This document shows positions 52,654 to 60,710 of a stretch of 64,000 nucleotides of DNA, in pieces. Position numbers and translations under genes: made by a program. This stretch comes from Micromonospora polyrhachis. Its GTDB lineage: Bacteria; Actinomycetota; Actinomycetes; Mycobacteriales; Micromonosporaceae. The stretch lies in contig NZ_JACHJW010000001.1 of the NCBI RefSeq assembly GCF_014203835.1, positions 2,926,501-2,990,500 on the forward strand. Direction: 5' to 3'. The notes beneath the pieces were generated by a model. That model was not told the origin of the DNA, ran no database searches, and worked only from the letters and a program-made list of their open reading frames with translations. Each line of letters begins with the position of its first letter. The first letter of the stretch is position 1.

Positions 52654-54282
52654 TCACTGTTCCACGGATGCCGTTGCTGCCGCCGACGCCGCCGCTGCCG
52701 GCTCGCCTAGCCGGAGCGACCACCGTGCGGCGGGGCCGTCTCCGATGACCACCGGGACGAGATGCTCCTGGGACGGTCGCGCCGACCGGCGCACCCGCCG
52801 CAGTGCGGCCACCTCGGCGGGCGCACACACCAGTACCCGAATGCCGGCCACCGGGCGGTCCGCCGCCAGGTCCGCCACCGCTGCGATTCGGCGTACTCCG
52901 GCGGGGAGCGTCTCCCCCAGCACATCGCCGGCCACCACCACATCCGCTCCGGACCGGCGCAGTTGGGTAAGCAGCGCAGCACCCTGCCGGCGTACGGCGG
53001 CCGGATCGCCGCCGATGGTCAGCGCGTCGGGGGCCAGCGCCAGGTCGACCCACAGCCGGCGCTCCTGGTGCTCACCGAGTACCAGGGGAACACCGGACGG
53101 CGGCGGCTCATCCTGCGGACCGAGCCACCCGTACGCCGATCCCCATCGGAGGGCTCGGGTGCCGATCAGTCGTACGGTTGCCCGTTCGGAGCCGCAGGTC
53201 AGCTCGGCATCGAGGATCGGAAACCAGTTGGGGCTCGACGGTGCTTCATGCCCACCCGCACTGGCGTCCCGGCCCGCCGCGAGCGCGGGCAGCGAGATCG
53301 CGATCGTGGGGGACGCAACCCGCAGAGCGGCGTAGGCGGCTTTCTCAGTAACCGCTTTCTCAGTCGCTGCCGAACCATCTGCCGCCTTCTCAGTCGCCGC
53401 TTTCTCAGTCGCTGCCTTCTCGGTCGCTGCCTTCTCGGTCGCTGCTTTCTCAGTCGCTGCTTTCTCAGTCGCTCCCGAACCCGCTGCTGGTGCGGCCGGG
53501 GCCACCGCTGTTGCGGGCACCGTCATCGCCGATCCTGCCGCAGATGTCGATGTCCCAGGAGGAGCCGGCACCGGTCCCTTGCGCCCGGCGCTGGTGGTGG
53601 CGGTGGCCGTGGCGGCGGTGCTGACGGTGGCCGTGGACAAGGTCTCGGATACCGCCTGCTTGGCCCCGACGATGGTGGGGGTTGCCGTTGCCGCCGGGGC
53701 GGATTCGTGCGCCGATCCAGGTTGCTGGGCCGGCACCGTGGCCAACCGGTGGCTGCGTCGTGAGCGCAGCGTCAGCGGACCGCCGAGCAGCATCAGGACG
53801 GCCAGCGCGAGCACCGCGAGCCAGAGCTCAGCCGACGTCCAGAGCCGCGACAGCGCTGCTGTCGAGCCGCCGTCGTCAGCCAACCCTCCGGACGGACGCA
53901 GACTGCTGGTTGTGGCGTCCGTGGACGGGGACGGTTGCACCGAGGTTGGCGACACGGTTGGTAACGGCCCACTTACCACGCCGGATCCCTTGGCGTCCTT
54001 CGGCAGCGCGAGAAGCCATCCCGGCTCCACAGTGGTTGGGCTGGTCATGCGCTGGCCGTCCGGCTGTAGTCGGCCCTCGTTGAGTTCGAAAATCTCCATG
54101 TAGCGCCTACCGTCGCCCAGGGTGGTGGCGGCGATGGCGAAGAGATACTCCCGCTGGCCGTTGACCGGCGGGCCGACCACGTAGTACTTGCCCGTCCCCT
54201 CCTCGGCGGCTTGCGCCGGCGCGGGCGCAGCCACCAGGAACAGGGCGGCGACGAGGCCGAGCACCGCCATGAGTCGTGTCAT
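52654..54282 (-). CDS. LysM-like (KYYxV) domain membrane protein with EKAAT repeats
   Basis: I use ATG 54282 (AAGGA nine bases upstream; a GTG at 54300 is possible), giving 542 residues. A signal peptide (1-26) is followed by a LysM-like module (about 30-98: GKYYVVG, IAATTLGDG, ELNEGRLQPDG, GWLLALPKDA) and a Ser/Thr/Pro spacer. One membrane helix lies at about 153-172 (AELWLAVLALAVLMLLGGPL), then about 370 cytoplasmic residues. The latter include an EKAAT repeat tract (about 268-312) and a C-terminal alpha/beta-like domain (GAALLTQLRRSGADVVVAGD) that resembles the module tripled in the next gene. It is divergent from the anti-sigma gene and likely part of the same envelope system. Confidence 0.78.
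   Translation of the reverse strand: MTRLMAVLGLVAALFLVAAPAPAQAAEEGTGKYYVVGPPVNGQREYLFAIAATTLGDGRRYMEIFELNEGRLQPDGQRMTSPTTVEPGWLLALPKDAKGSGVVSGPLPTVSPTSVQPSPSTDATTSSLRPSGGLADDGGSTAALSRLWTSAELWLAVLALAVLMLLGGPLTLRSRRSHRLATVPAQQPGSAHESAPAATATPTIVGAKQAVSETLSTATVSTAATATATTSAGRKGPVPAPPGTSTSAAGSAMTVPATAVAPAAPAAGSGATEKAATEKAATEKAATEKAATEKAATEKAADGSAATEKAVTEKAAYAALRVASPTIAISLPALAAGRDASAGGHEAPSSPNWFPILDAELTCGSERATVRLIGTRALRWGSAYGWLGPQDEPPPSGVPLVLGEHQERRLWVDLALAPDALTIGGDPAAVRRQGAALLTQLRRSGADVVVAGDVLGETLPAGVRRIAAVADLAADRPVAGIRVLVCAPAEVAALRRVRRSARPSQEHLVPVVIGDGPAARWSLRLGEPAAAASAAATASVEQ
53340..53475. repeat. 15-base tandem repeats encoding EKAAT
   Basis: Units such as TTTCTCAGTCGCTGC and its CTTCTCGGT variant run head to tail, interrupted once. 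On the minus strand they encode alternating charged and Ala/Thr residues likely to form a helix or flexible stalk inside the LysM-like membrane protein. Confidence 0.85.
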
Positions 54283-54540
54283 CGTGTGATCGTCCTTCAC
54301 CGAGGGAACCGAGGGCTTGCCGACGCCGCACTGAGAAGTTCGATCTGGGTTTCAATCCGGCGGGCGTGAACCAGGGTCCGGACCTCCTCGTTCAAGTGGT
54401 GTTCTCGCGAGCGATGGAGGCGAAATGAGGCAAGTCTTCCCCGTCTCCGCGCCGCGTTGTCGAGACCGCCGACGCTGCCGATTGAGGGACATCGGAATGT
54501 TGACACGTCACACCAGGCGACCGCCCGGGTTACGCCCGGA

Positions 54541-55485
54541 ATGAGTCTTCCCACCTGCGGCGACCCACCCATGCGGACCATGGTCGGCTTCCTCGTGCTC
54601 GACCGACTCTCCGACAGCGAACGTAGCACCGTCGAGTTCCACTTGGACAGTTGCCAGTCCTGCCGGACGGAACGGGATGCCGCAGACCGCGTCGTCGCGG
54701 CACTGAGCCTGTTGACCCCCGAGGACGCTCGAGCGCTCATTGACGAGTTCGCCGTCGACCCGGCTGCCGCACCGTCCACCGCCGTGATGACGGACCACCT
54801 GTTCACCGCTCCAGGAGCGGAACCCGCCGTGCCCACCCAGGCCACCGCCGCGCCGTCGCCAGCGGTGACTCCCGATGGCCGCAGGCCGCGCCGCTCACCG
54901 GCGGTCGACCGGGCGGAGGACCGAAAGCCGCACGGCGCCGACCGCCACCGCTCGCCGCGCGTCGCAGTGGGCTTCCTGCCACCCCGGCCGACTACTGGCC
55001 CACTCTCCCGGGGCCCGCACACCCATCGATCCCGGCGGAGCCGCCGTACGGTACGAGCGGCACTCGCGGCCATCGGCATGGCGATCGTCATTGGCGCTGG
55101 CTTCCTCTTCGTACCGACCGACTCGATCAGGCACCCGGCCCCGAGTCCCGTAGTGGCGGTCGCCTCCACTCAGGACGTGCTATCCGGAATCCAACTGACG
55201 GCAGTCATATATGGCGGCGAGGAAGGAGCCCGCGTCCGACTCACCGTGACTGGGCTTGGCATATACACTCCCTGCCAACTGTTTGCCGTCACCACCGGCG
55301 ATGTGGAACTGGCCCTCGGCGAGCTGACTGGCGGAGACGACATTGCACAGTATGTGGGCATCGTCACCATCCCGGTCGACCGTCTCCGGTCGTTCAGTGT
55401 CAGGCAACTGGACGGCACCGTCGTGGTGGAGGCTGACGTCGTACATGGCTCACCCAGCGCATCCAGAGACCCGGCACCCGAGTGA
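54541..55485 (+). CDS. Zinc-finger anti-sigma factor-like membrane protein (copy 1)
   Basis: From ATG 54541 the product is 314 residues. A ZAS-type zinc motif is at H34-x3-C38-x2-C41 (EFHLDSCQSC). A long charged linker (75-175) and one membrane helix (about 182-203, LAAIGMAIVIGAGFLFV) follow, then an outer domain (205-314) with beta-strand character (VRLTVTGLG, SFSVRQLDGTVVVEADVV). The layout fits an inner sigma-binding part and an outer sensor. The outer domain matches that of the second anti-sigma-like protein at 58154 in order and spacing. It lies just upstream of the ECF sigma gene, the usual partner, although in most systems the sigma gene comes first. ATG 54571 is an alternative start. 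Confidence 0.78.
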   Translation: MSLPTCGDPPMRTMVGFLVLDRLSDSERSTVEFHLDSCQSCRTERDAADRVVAALSLLTPEDARALIDEFAVDPAAAPSTAVMTDHLFTAPGAEPAVPTQATAAPSPAVTPDGRRPRRSPAVDRAEDRKPHGADRHRSPRVAVGFLPPRPTTGPLSRGPHTHRSRRSRRTVRAALAAIGMAIVIGAGFLFVPTDSIRHPAPSPVVAVASTQDVLSGIQLTAVIYGGEEGARVRLTVTGLGIYTPCQLFAVTTGDVELALGELTGGDDIAQYVGIVTIPVDRLRSFSVRQLDGTVVVEADVVHGSPSASRDPAPE

Positions 55486-55574
55486 GCCGCACCGACATGC
55501 GAAGATCAACTTGCACTTCGGAAAAGTCCTGTCGACTGGTGAATTTCGCCGCCAGAACGGCCATCATCGTTTCC

Positions 55575-56132
55575 ATGGATCCGGCCACGGGGTACACGGT
55601 GCCTGAGGAGTTGTCGCCCACTCCCACCGATGAGCAGGCCCTGCGGCTCGCCTACCAACAACACGGTCCGGTCCTACTCAACTACCTGCTGCGACTGACC
55701 AAGGGAAACCGCGGCATGGCAGAGGACATCGTGCAGGAAACACTGGTCCGAGCCTGGAGCCACCCGGAGGCACGCACCAACGACGGCCAGTGGAGCCGAG
55801 CCTGGTTGTTCACCGTGGCCCGACGCATCGCCATCGACCACATCAGAGCGGCGCAGCGGCGGCCCGTCGAGATGCCCGACGAGCGAATCGATGACCATCA
55901 GAGCTTGGACGACGACATCGAGCGGCTGCTCAACGCCCAGGAGGTCCGCGAGGCGGTGGCCAGGCTGCCCGAGCGCCTGCGCAGCGCTCTGATTGAGATC
56001 TACTTCCAGGAGCACTCGGCCGCCGAGGCGGCGGAGAATCTGTCCGTTCCGATCGGCACGGTGAAGTCGCGCACCTTCTACGCGCTACGCGCCCTACACA
56101 AGGCGCTGATCGAACGGGGCTTTACGTTTTGA
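55575..56132 (+). CDS. ECF-type RNA polymerase sigma factor
   Basis: The 185-residue product has sigma region 2 (about 25-95: LNYLLRLTKGNRGMAEDIVQ, ETLVRAWSH, WLFTVARRIAIDHIRAAQRR) and region 4 (about 120-180: LPERLRSALIEIYFQEHSAA, SVPIGTVKSRTFYALRALHK). Region 3 is absent, which defines the ECF group. The frame is open to a GTG at 55482 that overlaps the anti-sigma stop, but that extension looks non-coding, so I use ATG 55575; the start is uncertain. It sits between two anti-sigma-like genes and ahead of a mycosin-like gene. It probably controls this envelope cluster, possibly including its own transcript. Confidence 0.87.
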   Translation: MDPATGYTVPEELSPTPTDEQALRLAYQQHGPVLLNYLLRLTKGNRGMAEDIVQETLVRAWSHPEARTNDGQWSRAWLFTVARRIAIDHIRAAQRRPVEMPDERIDDHQSLDDDIERLLNAQEVREAVARLPERLRSALIEIYFQEHSAAEAAENLSVPIGTVKSRTFYALRALHKALIERGFTF

Positions 56133-56250
56133 CCGGCACCGGTCACCCGACAAGTGGCGCGGCCATCTGCGCCACCCCCGACGCGGTCGTGAACTCGGCA
56201 CCCGACGTCGTCCTTCGCGGCACCCCCGGGTCGGGAGGAAGCAACCAACC

Positions 56251-56364
56251 ATGACTAGGGCATCGACGATGACGGCTGGCAACACTTCACAACGCACTCG
56301 CGAAGGCCTGACGAGGCTTGTGTACGACTACGCGGAGGACCAGAAGTGGTCGGTGATCCGATGA
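56251..56364 (+). CDS. 37-residue peptide coupled to the mycosin-like gene
   Basis: An ATG preceded by GGGAGGAAGCAACCAACC opens a 38-codon frame that ends in TGA overlapping the ATG of the next gene (ATGA). The peptide starts MTRASTMTAGNTSQRTREGL and ends DYAEDQKWSVIR. It is hydrophilic, without a membrane segment. The strong ribosome site and the stop-start overlap are good evidence for translation, either for a functional peptide or as a leader that couples ribosomes to the mycosin-like gene. No family is recognised. The 118 bases before it (56133-56250) hold no gene. Confidence 0.6.
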   Translation: MTRASTMTAGNTSQRTREGLTRLVYDYAEDQKWSVIR

Positions 56365-57965
56365 GTGCCAGAATCCGGCGTACGGTGCGGGTACGACATG
56401 GCATCCTTGCTGCCCTGCTGGTGGCGTTGGGAATAGTCACGGCAGCCCCCACCCCGGCTGTCGCAGCCGACGAGTACCTCAAGTACTACACCGTCAAGGC
56501 TGAGTATCAGGGTGCTCCGGAGAACCTTCGCGCAATCGCGATGCGGCTCCTGGGCAGCGCGAACCGGGGCATGGAGATCTTCAACCTCAACGTCGGACGC
56601 ACCCAGCCCGACGGTGCGGCCCTGTCCGATCCGACGGTGCTACGCCCCGGCTGGCACCTCGTCCTCCCCTGGGACGCCGTCGGCACCGAAGTGCAGTACG
56701 GCCTCCTGCCGAAGACCACGCCGGGGTCGGCCCCCGGCGGCACACCGGCGCCTGGCACGAGCGCCTCCGCGAGTCCTGGCCAACAACCCGGGACGACCGG
56801 TGGAAGCCCAACGCCCTCCGGTGGGTCGACGCCAAGCGGGCGCAACTGCGTCAAGGCGACTGCGGCCAGTGATTCGTCCAACTGGGCAATGGTGCGGCTC
56901 GCTCCCGAGCAGGCATGGACGCGCAGCCGTGGCCGGGGGCAACTGGTCGCGATCATCGACTCCGGGGTCGACGGCACCCTCGAACAACTGCGCGGCCGGG
57001 TCTCGGTCGGTGCGAACATCGTGACCGGCGGCCACGGCAACGCCGACTGTCTGGGATCCGGCACGGCGATGGCAGGGCTCATCGCAGCTCAGTCGGCCGG
57101 CAACGGTGGCCCCGCCGGTGTTGCGCCTGAGGCGGTCGTCATGCCGGTACGTGTGGCGACGGACTCTCCCAAGGTGAGTGCGGCCAACCAGGCCACCGCG
57201 ATCGAGGTGGCGGTCTCCGCGGGTGCGACCGTACTCGCTCTCGGGGCGTACCTCGACCCCGACGACCCCACCGTCGCGCAAGCGATCAAGTTCGCGGTCG
57301 ACCAGGGCGTCGTCGTGGTGGCCGGAGCACCGGTGACCGGCACGACGAATGAGCGGGCGGGCCTCCCCGACGAGGTGATCCGGGTGGCCGGGGTAGGAGT
57401 TGACGGCAGGCCTGCCGACAACTACGTGACCGGAGCGATCGACGTCGTAGCGCCGGGGGTCAACGTGACCAGCGTCGGCATCGCTGGCACCAAGGGGTTC
57501 GTCGGCAGCGGAACCCAGTACGCGGTCGCGCTGGTGGCAGGCGAGGCGGCTCTGGTGCGCTCCGCGTACCCGGATCTCAGCCCCGCCCAAGTCGCGAGCC
57601 GCATCGAGATGACCGCCGATTCCATGGGCGAAGCCCAGCCGGACGGACGGTACGGATACGGAATGATCAATCCGGCGACGTCGGTGACGAGGGAGCTACC
57701 CGCAGAGGCGCAGTCGACCACCTCGGGGGGTCAGTCTTCGACGGACCCCGATGGTTCCACCGATAGCAAGCGTCTGCTGTTCCTGTTTCCGATATTCGCT
57801 GTGCTCGCCCTGGCCGCCCTGCTTGCCTTCCGGTTGCGGCGAGTACTGCACGGAAAACGCGGTGGCGACGACCAGGTACCTGACGAAACTGAAGACACAC
57901 CCGCTCCGGTCTCCGCCGGGCAGCAGCCATCTGATTCGGACGAGGAGGGTAAATCGCGCTCATGA
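56361..57965 (+). CDS. Catalytically degenerate mycosin-like subtilase with LysM-like domain (copy 1)
   Basis: From the ATG that overlaps the small upstream ORF, the product is 534 residues. A signal peptide (1-36) is followed by a LysM-like module (about 39-117, YLKYYTVK, FNLNVGRTQPDG, GWHLVLPWDAVG) and a Pro/Ser linker. An S8 subtilase domain follows (about 165-445), then a C-terminal membrane helix (about 471-491). The S8 part matches mycosins of type VII secretion (WTRSRGRGQLVAIIDSGVDG; two Cys at 163 and 230). Asp200 is kept, but the catalytic His position is Ser233 (DCLGSGTAMAG), the Ser position is Gln386 (GSGTQYAVA), and the oxyanion Asn is missing. It is probably a non-proteolytic structural or sensing protein in the outer membrane-wall zone. 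Confidence 0.85.
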   Translation: MSARIRRTVRVRHGILAALLVALGIVTAAPTPAVAADEYLKYYTVKAEYQGAPENLRAIAMRLLGSANRGMEIFNLNVGRTQPDGAALSDPTVLRPGWHLVLPWDAVGTEVQYGLLPKTTPGSAPGGTPAPGTSASASPGQQPGTTGGSPTPSGGSTPSGRNCVKATAASDSSNWAMVRLAPEQAWTRSRGRGQLVAIIDSGVDGTLEQLRGRVSVGANIVTGGHGNADCLGSGTAMAGLIAAQSAGNGGPAGVAPEAVVMPVRVATDSPKVSAANQATAIEVAVSAGATVLALGAYLDPDDPTVAQAIKFAVDQGVVVVAGAPVTGTTNERAGLPDEVIRVAGVGVDGRPADNYVTGAIDVVAPGVNVTSVGIAGTKGFVGSGTQYAVALVAGEAALVRSAYPDLSPAQVASRIEMTADSMGEAQPDGRYGYGMINPATSVTRELPAEAQSTTSGGQSSTDPDGSTDSKRLLFLFPIFAVLALAALLAFRLRRVLHGKRGGDDQVPDETEDTPAPVSAGQQPSDSDEEGKSRS

Positions 57966-58066
57966 TCGGCATGTCGACCGGCTTGATCGAGCTGAAGCGA
58001 ACCTTCGAGAACCGACCGTGGCGAGCCGACTGCGCTTCGCGGGATCTCGCGGTCCCCAGCTCATGA
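57962..58066 (+). CDS. Possible 34-residue ORF overlapping the mycosin-like stop
   Basis: An ATG overlaps the stop of the mycosin-like gene (ATGA), with GAGGAGGG 12 bases upstream, and opens 35 codons (MIGMSTGLIELKRTFENRPW...). The spacing is long and the codon bias only moderate. It may be a coupled small protein or chance. The remaining gap to 58154 contains a GAGGA ribosome site for the next gene. Confidence 0.3.
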   Translation: MIGMSTGLIELKRTFENRPWRADCASRDLAVPSS

Positions 58067-58153
58067 CTTGGACCAATAGACTACGCGCATCCGTCCTGAC
58101 GACACGCGGGATAGTCGCACGGCGGGCGGGGCGGATTTGAGGACTGGTGTGTC

Positions 58154-59092
58154 GTGGATGACTCCGAGGACAACGAGCAGCATGTCCGGTCCTCACTCGG
58201 CCTGTATCTGGCGGGCGCGGTATCTGGCGACGAACAGACGCGCATCGAGGCACACCTGACCGACTGCGAAGAGTGTCTGGGCGAGGCCGACGAGCTTAGC
58301 CAGGTGGTGGCCGCACTGGCGCTGCTGACCGAAACGGATCGGCGGGAGTTGGTCGCGCAGTTCGGTACGCACAAGTCGCGGGAGGCACCGGCGGGCCCGG
58401 CAGGTCCTCCGTCCAGTAGCCCGCAGCCCGGGGTTGGGTCGTCCCCATCCTCGCCGCAGCCATCGACCGGCTCAGGCCACCACCCGACCAGCTCAGGCCA
58501 CCACCCGACCAGCTCAGGCCACCACCCGACCAGCTCAGGTCCCCGCCCGACCAGCTCAGGCCACCGCCCGACCAGCTCAGGTCCCCGACGGCAACCGGCG
58601 GCGCGAACCGGTCCGCCCCGGGGTCCCAGCTCAACCGGCCGCAGACGATCCCGCTATTTGCTCGTCCTCGCGGGAGTGGCGATACTTCTACTGCTGTCGA
58701 TCGGCATATGGGGTCGGTCCGCCCTCGACAAACCGCCACCCTTGCCCAACGAAGTCACGCTTGTCGCTGACGCCGCCGACCGGTCTACTGGTGCCTCGCT
58801 GTCGGTGGTCGTCGTCGACGACGGGCAGAGCGACCGGGCCGCTGTCCGTGCCACCGTCATGGGTCTGCGGCCGGGACAGCTTTACCGGCTCTACGCGACC
58901 GACCGGGACGGTCGGATATGGGAGTTGGCCGTGCTGACGGGTAGTGACGGACCGCAGGAGGTCGAAGCCAACTGCCCGGTTCCGCTCGACGCACTGGCTC
59001 GATTCAGCGTTAGCGGGCACGACGGTGCGCTCGCCGTGCAGGCCGATGTCGTCGACCCCGCATCGCCGTCACCAGCAGAGGCCCCCCGCTGA
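58154..59092 (+). CDS. Zinc-finger anti-sigma factor-like membrane protein (copy 2)
   Basis: A GTG start with GAGGACTGG upstream gives 312 residues. The ZAS motif is at H34-x3-C38-x2-C41 (EAHLTDCEEC), the same positions as in copy 1. A linker with six SGHHPTS-type repeats (about 106-150) leads to a membrane helix (about 172-193, YLLVLAGVAILLLLSIGIW). The outer domain (200-300) parallels copy 1 (VRATVMGLRPGQLYRLYATD, ARFSVSGHDGALAVQADVV). Two anti-sigma-like proteins around one ECF sigma factor suggest two inputs to one regulator or a duplicated module in which one copy has a new partner. Which one binds the sigma factor cannot be told. Confidence 0.78.
   Translation: MDDSEDNEQHVRSSLGLYLAGAVSGDEQTRIEAHLTDCEECLGEADELSQVVAALALLTETDRRELVAQFGTHKSREAPAGPAGPPSSSPQPGVGSSPSSPQPSTGSGHHPTSSGHHPTSSGHHPTSSGPRPTSSGHRPTSSGPRRQPAARTGPPRGPSSTGRRRSRYLLVLAGVAILLLLSIGIWGRSALDKPPPLPNEVTLVADAADRSTGASLSVVVVDDGQSDRAAVRATVMGLRPGQLYRLYATDRDGRIWELAVLTGSDGPQEVEANCPVPLDALARFSVSGHDGALAVQADVVDPASPSPAEAPR
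58477..58588 (+). repeat. 21-base tandem repeats in the anti-sigma linker
   Basis: Five to six copies of a 21-base unit containing CCACCCGACCAGCTCAGG encode SGHHPTS or SGPRPTS. The unit length keeps frame, so the linker length between zinc finger and membrane helix can vary. Confidence 0.85.
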
Positions 59093-59096
59093 GCGG

Positions 59097-59330
59097 ACCC
59101 GGTACGGGCTGGGTCTGCAGCGACACCTGATTGGCGGCTGCCCACCCGTCGGGTCGTGATCGTAGCGCTGGCTACACCAGCAGTTTCCAGTACAGGGATC
59201 GATAGTTCGCCCTTTTGGGGACATGCTGGGACACGTCCGTTTCCTCACCGCGCTGCTTGGCGGCGAGCTACTCAAGCCCGAACAGCTGAAACAGATGCAG
59301 ACGGCCGAACGCGTTACTGAAGGCCGATCA
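59097..59330 (+). pseudogene. Remnants of a class C beta-lactamase/serine hydrolase gene
   Basis: Two fragments look like pieces of one penicillin-binding-like serine hydrolase. Bases 59097-59157 read RYGLGLQRHLIGGCPPVGS before a stop. Bases 59199-59325 read GDMLGHVRFLTALLGGELL followed by KPEQLKQMQTAE. Both phrases are typical of the C-terminal half of class C beta-lactamase-like proteins (GDM..., FF.ALLGG.LL.P.QL..M, YGLGL), but their order here is the reverse of the usual one and no catalytic SxxK or YxN part remains. The likely explanation is decay with rearrangement. The region otherwise holds only the terminator below. Confidence 0.5.
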
Positions 59331-59360
59331 TCCAGCAGGGGAACCAACTGTAGGGACCAT

Positions 59361-59391
59361 GGGGCTCAGAACACTTTCCGTTCTGGGCCCC
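59361..59391. terminator. Hairpin between convergent genes
   Basis: Twelve-base arms (59361-59372 and 59380-59391) with one G-T pair enclose a seven-base loop, 17 bases beyond the stop of the minus-strand oxidoreductase. Confidence 0.75.
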
Positions 59392-59408
59392 ATCAGGCCG
59401 TACCCTGC

Positions 59409-60512
59409 TCAGCCGGTGTTTCCTCGGGTGCGCGACGGCGCCCCGATGATGGCGGTGACCGCCGGGTGCCGCGGGGTGTCCGGAACGTGTGCCGGGCGAC
59501 TGGTTGCGAACTCGGCCCGCAGCACTGGAAGTACCTCCGCGCCGAGCAGTTCGAGCTGCTCCAGCACCGTGCCCAACGGCAGGCCGGCATGGTCGATCAG
59601 TAACAGCTGACGCTGGTAGTCGCCGACGTACTCCCGGAAGCCGAGCACCCGGTCGATGATCTGCTGCGGGCTGCCCACCGTCAGCGGCGTGGTGGAGCAG
59701 TATTCCTCAAGGGACGGGCCGCGACCGTACACGGGTGCTCGGTCGAAGTAGGGCCGGAACTCACGGATCGCGTCCTGCGAGTTGCGGCGGACGAAGACCT
59801 GCCCACCCAGGCCGACAATCGCCTGGTCGGCATCGCCGTGGCCGTGAGCCGCGAAGCGCTCCCGATACAGTGCGACCATCCGACGGGTGTGCTCCGGTGG
59901 CCAGAAGATGTGGTTGGCGAAGAACCCATCCCCGTACATCGCCGCCTGCTCTGCGGTTTCCGGACTGGTCACCGCTCCATGCCAGACGAAGGGCGGCACC
60001 CCGTGCAGAGGACGCGGCACGGAGGTGAAGTCGGTCAGCGGAGTGCGATACTCACCGGACCACGTCACCGACTCCTCGCGCCAGAGCCGGCGCAGCAGGG
60101 CATAGTTCTCGGCGGCCAGCGGTTGGCTGTCCTCGGGCCTCTTGCCGAACCGGGGAAAGACCGCGCCAGAGTTTCCGCGCCCCATCATGAGGTCGACCCG
60201 GCCGCCCGCGAGGTGTTGCAGGACGGCGTACTCCTCGGCCACCCGGACCGGGTCATTGGTGGTGATCAGGGTGGTGGCCGTACTCAGCGTCAGCCGGTGG
60301 GTCCGGGCGGCGATGGCCGCCAACAGAACCGCCGGAGCTGACGACACAAATGGCGGATTGTGGTGCTCGCCGGTGGCGAACACGTCGAAGCCGGTCTCCT
60401 CGGCGCGGACCGCGATCGCGGTAATGGCGGCGATCCGCTCGTGTTCGGCGGGCCCGCGTCCAGTGGTCGGATCAGGTGTGATGTCACCGACGCTGTAAAC
60501 CCCAAATTCCAT
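59409..60512 (-). CDS. LLM-class flavin-dependent oxidoreductase
   Basis: The ATG with CGGGAGGGCAC upstream gives 367 residues. The TIM-barrel luciferase-like family is shown by MEFGVYSVGDITPDP at the start, ERIAAITAIAVRAEETGFDV, FATGEHHNPPFVSSAP with the family His pair near 50, LGRVD-type LAGGRVDLMMGRGNSG near 112, and PPFVWHGAVTSPETA. Members use FMN or F420 for monooxygenation or hydride transfer. The substrate is not evident. The gene interrupts the envelope cluster on the opposite strand and probably has nothing to do with it. Reading frame upstream of the ATG to 60938 is not used. Confidence 0.9.
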   Translation of the reverse strand: MEFGVYSVGDITPDPTTGRGPAEHERIAAITAIAVRAEETGFDVFATGEHHNPPFVSSAPAVLLAAIAARTHRLTLSTATTLITTNDPVRVAEEYAVLQHLAGGRVDLMMGRGNSGAVFPRFGKRPEDSQPLAAENYALLRRLWREESVTWSGEYRTPLTDFTSVPRPLHGVPPFVWHGAVTSPETAEQAAMYGDGFFANHIFWPPEHTRRMVALYRERFAAHGHGDADQAIVGLGGQVFVRRNSQDAIREFRPYFDRAPVYGRGPSLEEYCSTTPLTVGSPQQIIDRVLGFREYVGDYQRQLLLIDHAGLPLGTVLEQLELLGAEVLPVLRAEFATSRPAHVPDTPRHPAVTAIIGAPSRTRGNTG

Positions 60513-60710
60513 GTGCCCTCCCGGGACGAACTCCGCCTCAGCGATAGAACGGCCGGCGGGGTGCGCCGGTTCAGCGGATCCGATGTGCTCCTCGGCAGAG
60601 TTCGGAGCGGGCATGGCACCGGAATTGGCGGGACGAAGCGTGAACCAAGCCGTCGTCCGCCCCGTCTCTAGCGAGACGGCCGTTGGCGACCATAAAGGTG
60701 AGAGACGCGT

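Noticed and set aside
55482-55574. N-terminal extension of the ECF sigma factor from the GTG overlapping the anti-sigma stop
   Set aside because: The extra 31 residues are Ser/Arg/Cys-rich, unlike sigma N-termini, with weak codon bias; the later ATG is preferred, though coupling by overlap is not excluded.
56361-57965. Annotation as an active subtilisin-like protease
   Set aside because: The HGT and GTSxA blocks lack His and Ser, and the oxyanion Asn is missing; the fold is kept but the triad is not.
59223-59603. 126-residue plus-strand protein gene
   Set aside because: Only the first 30 residues resemble a protein family (serine hydrolase remnant); the rest is antisense of the oxidoreductase and crosses its terminator.
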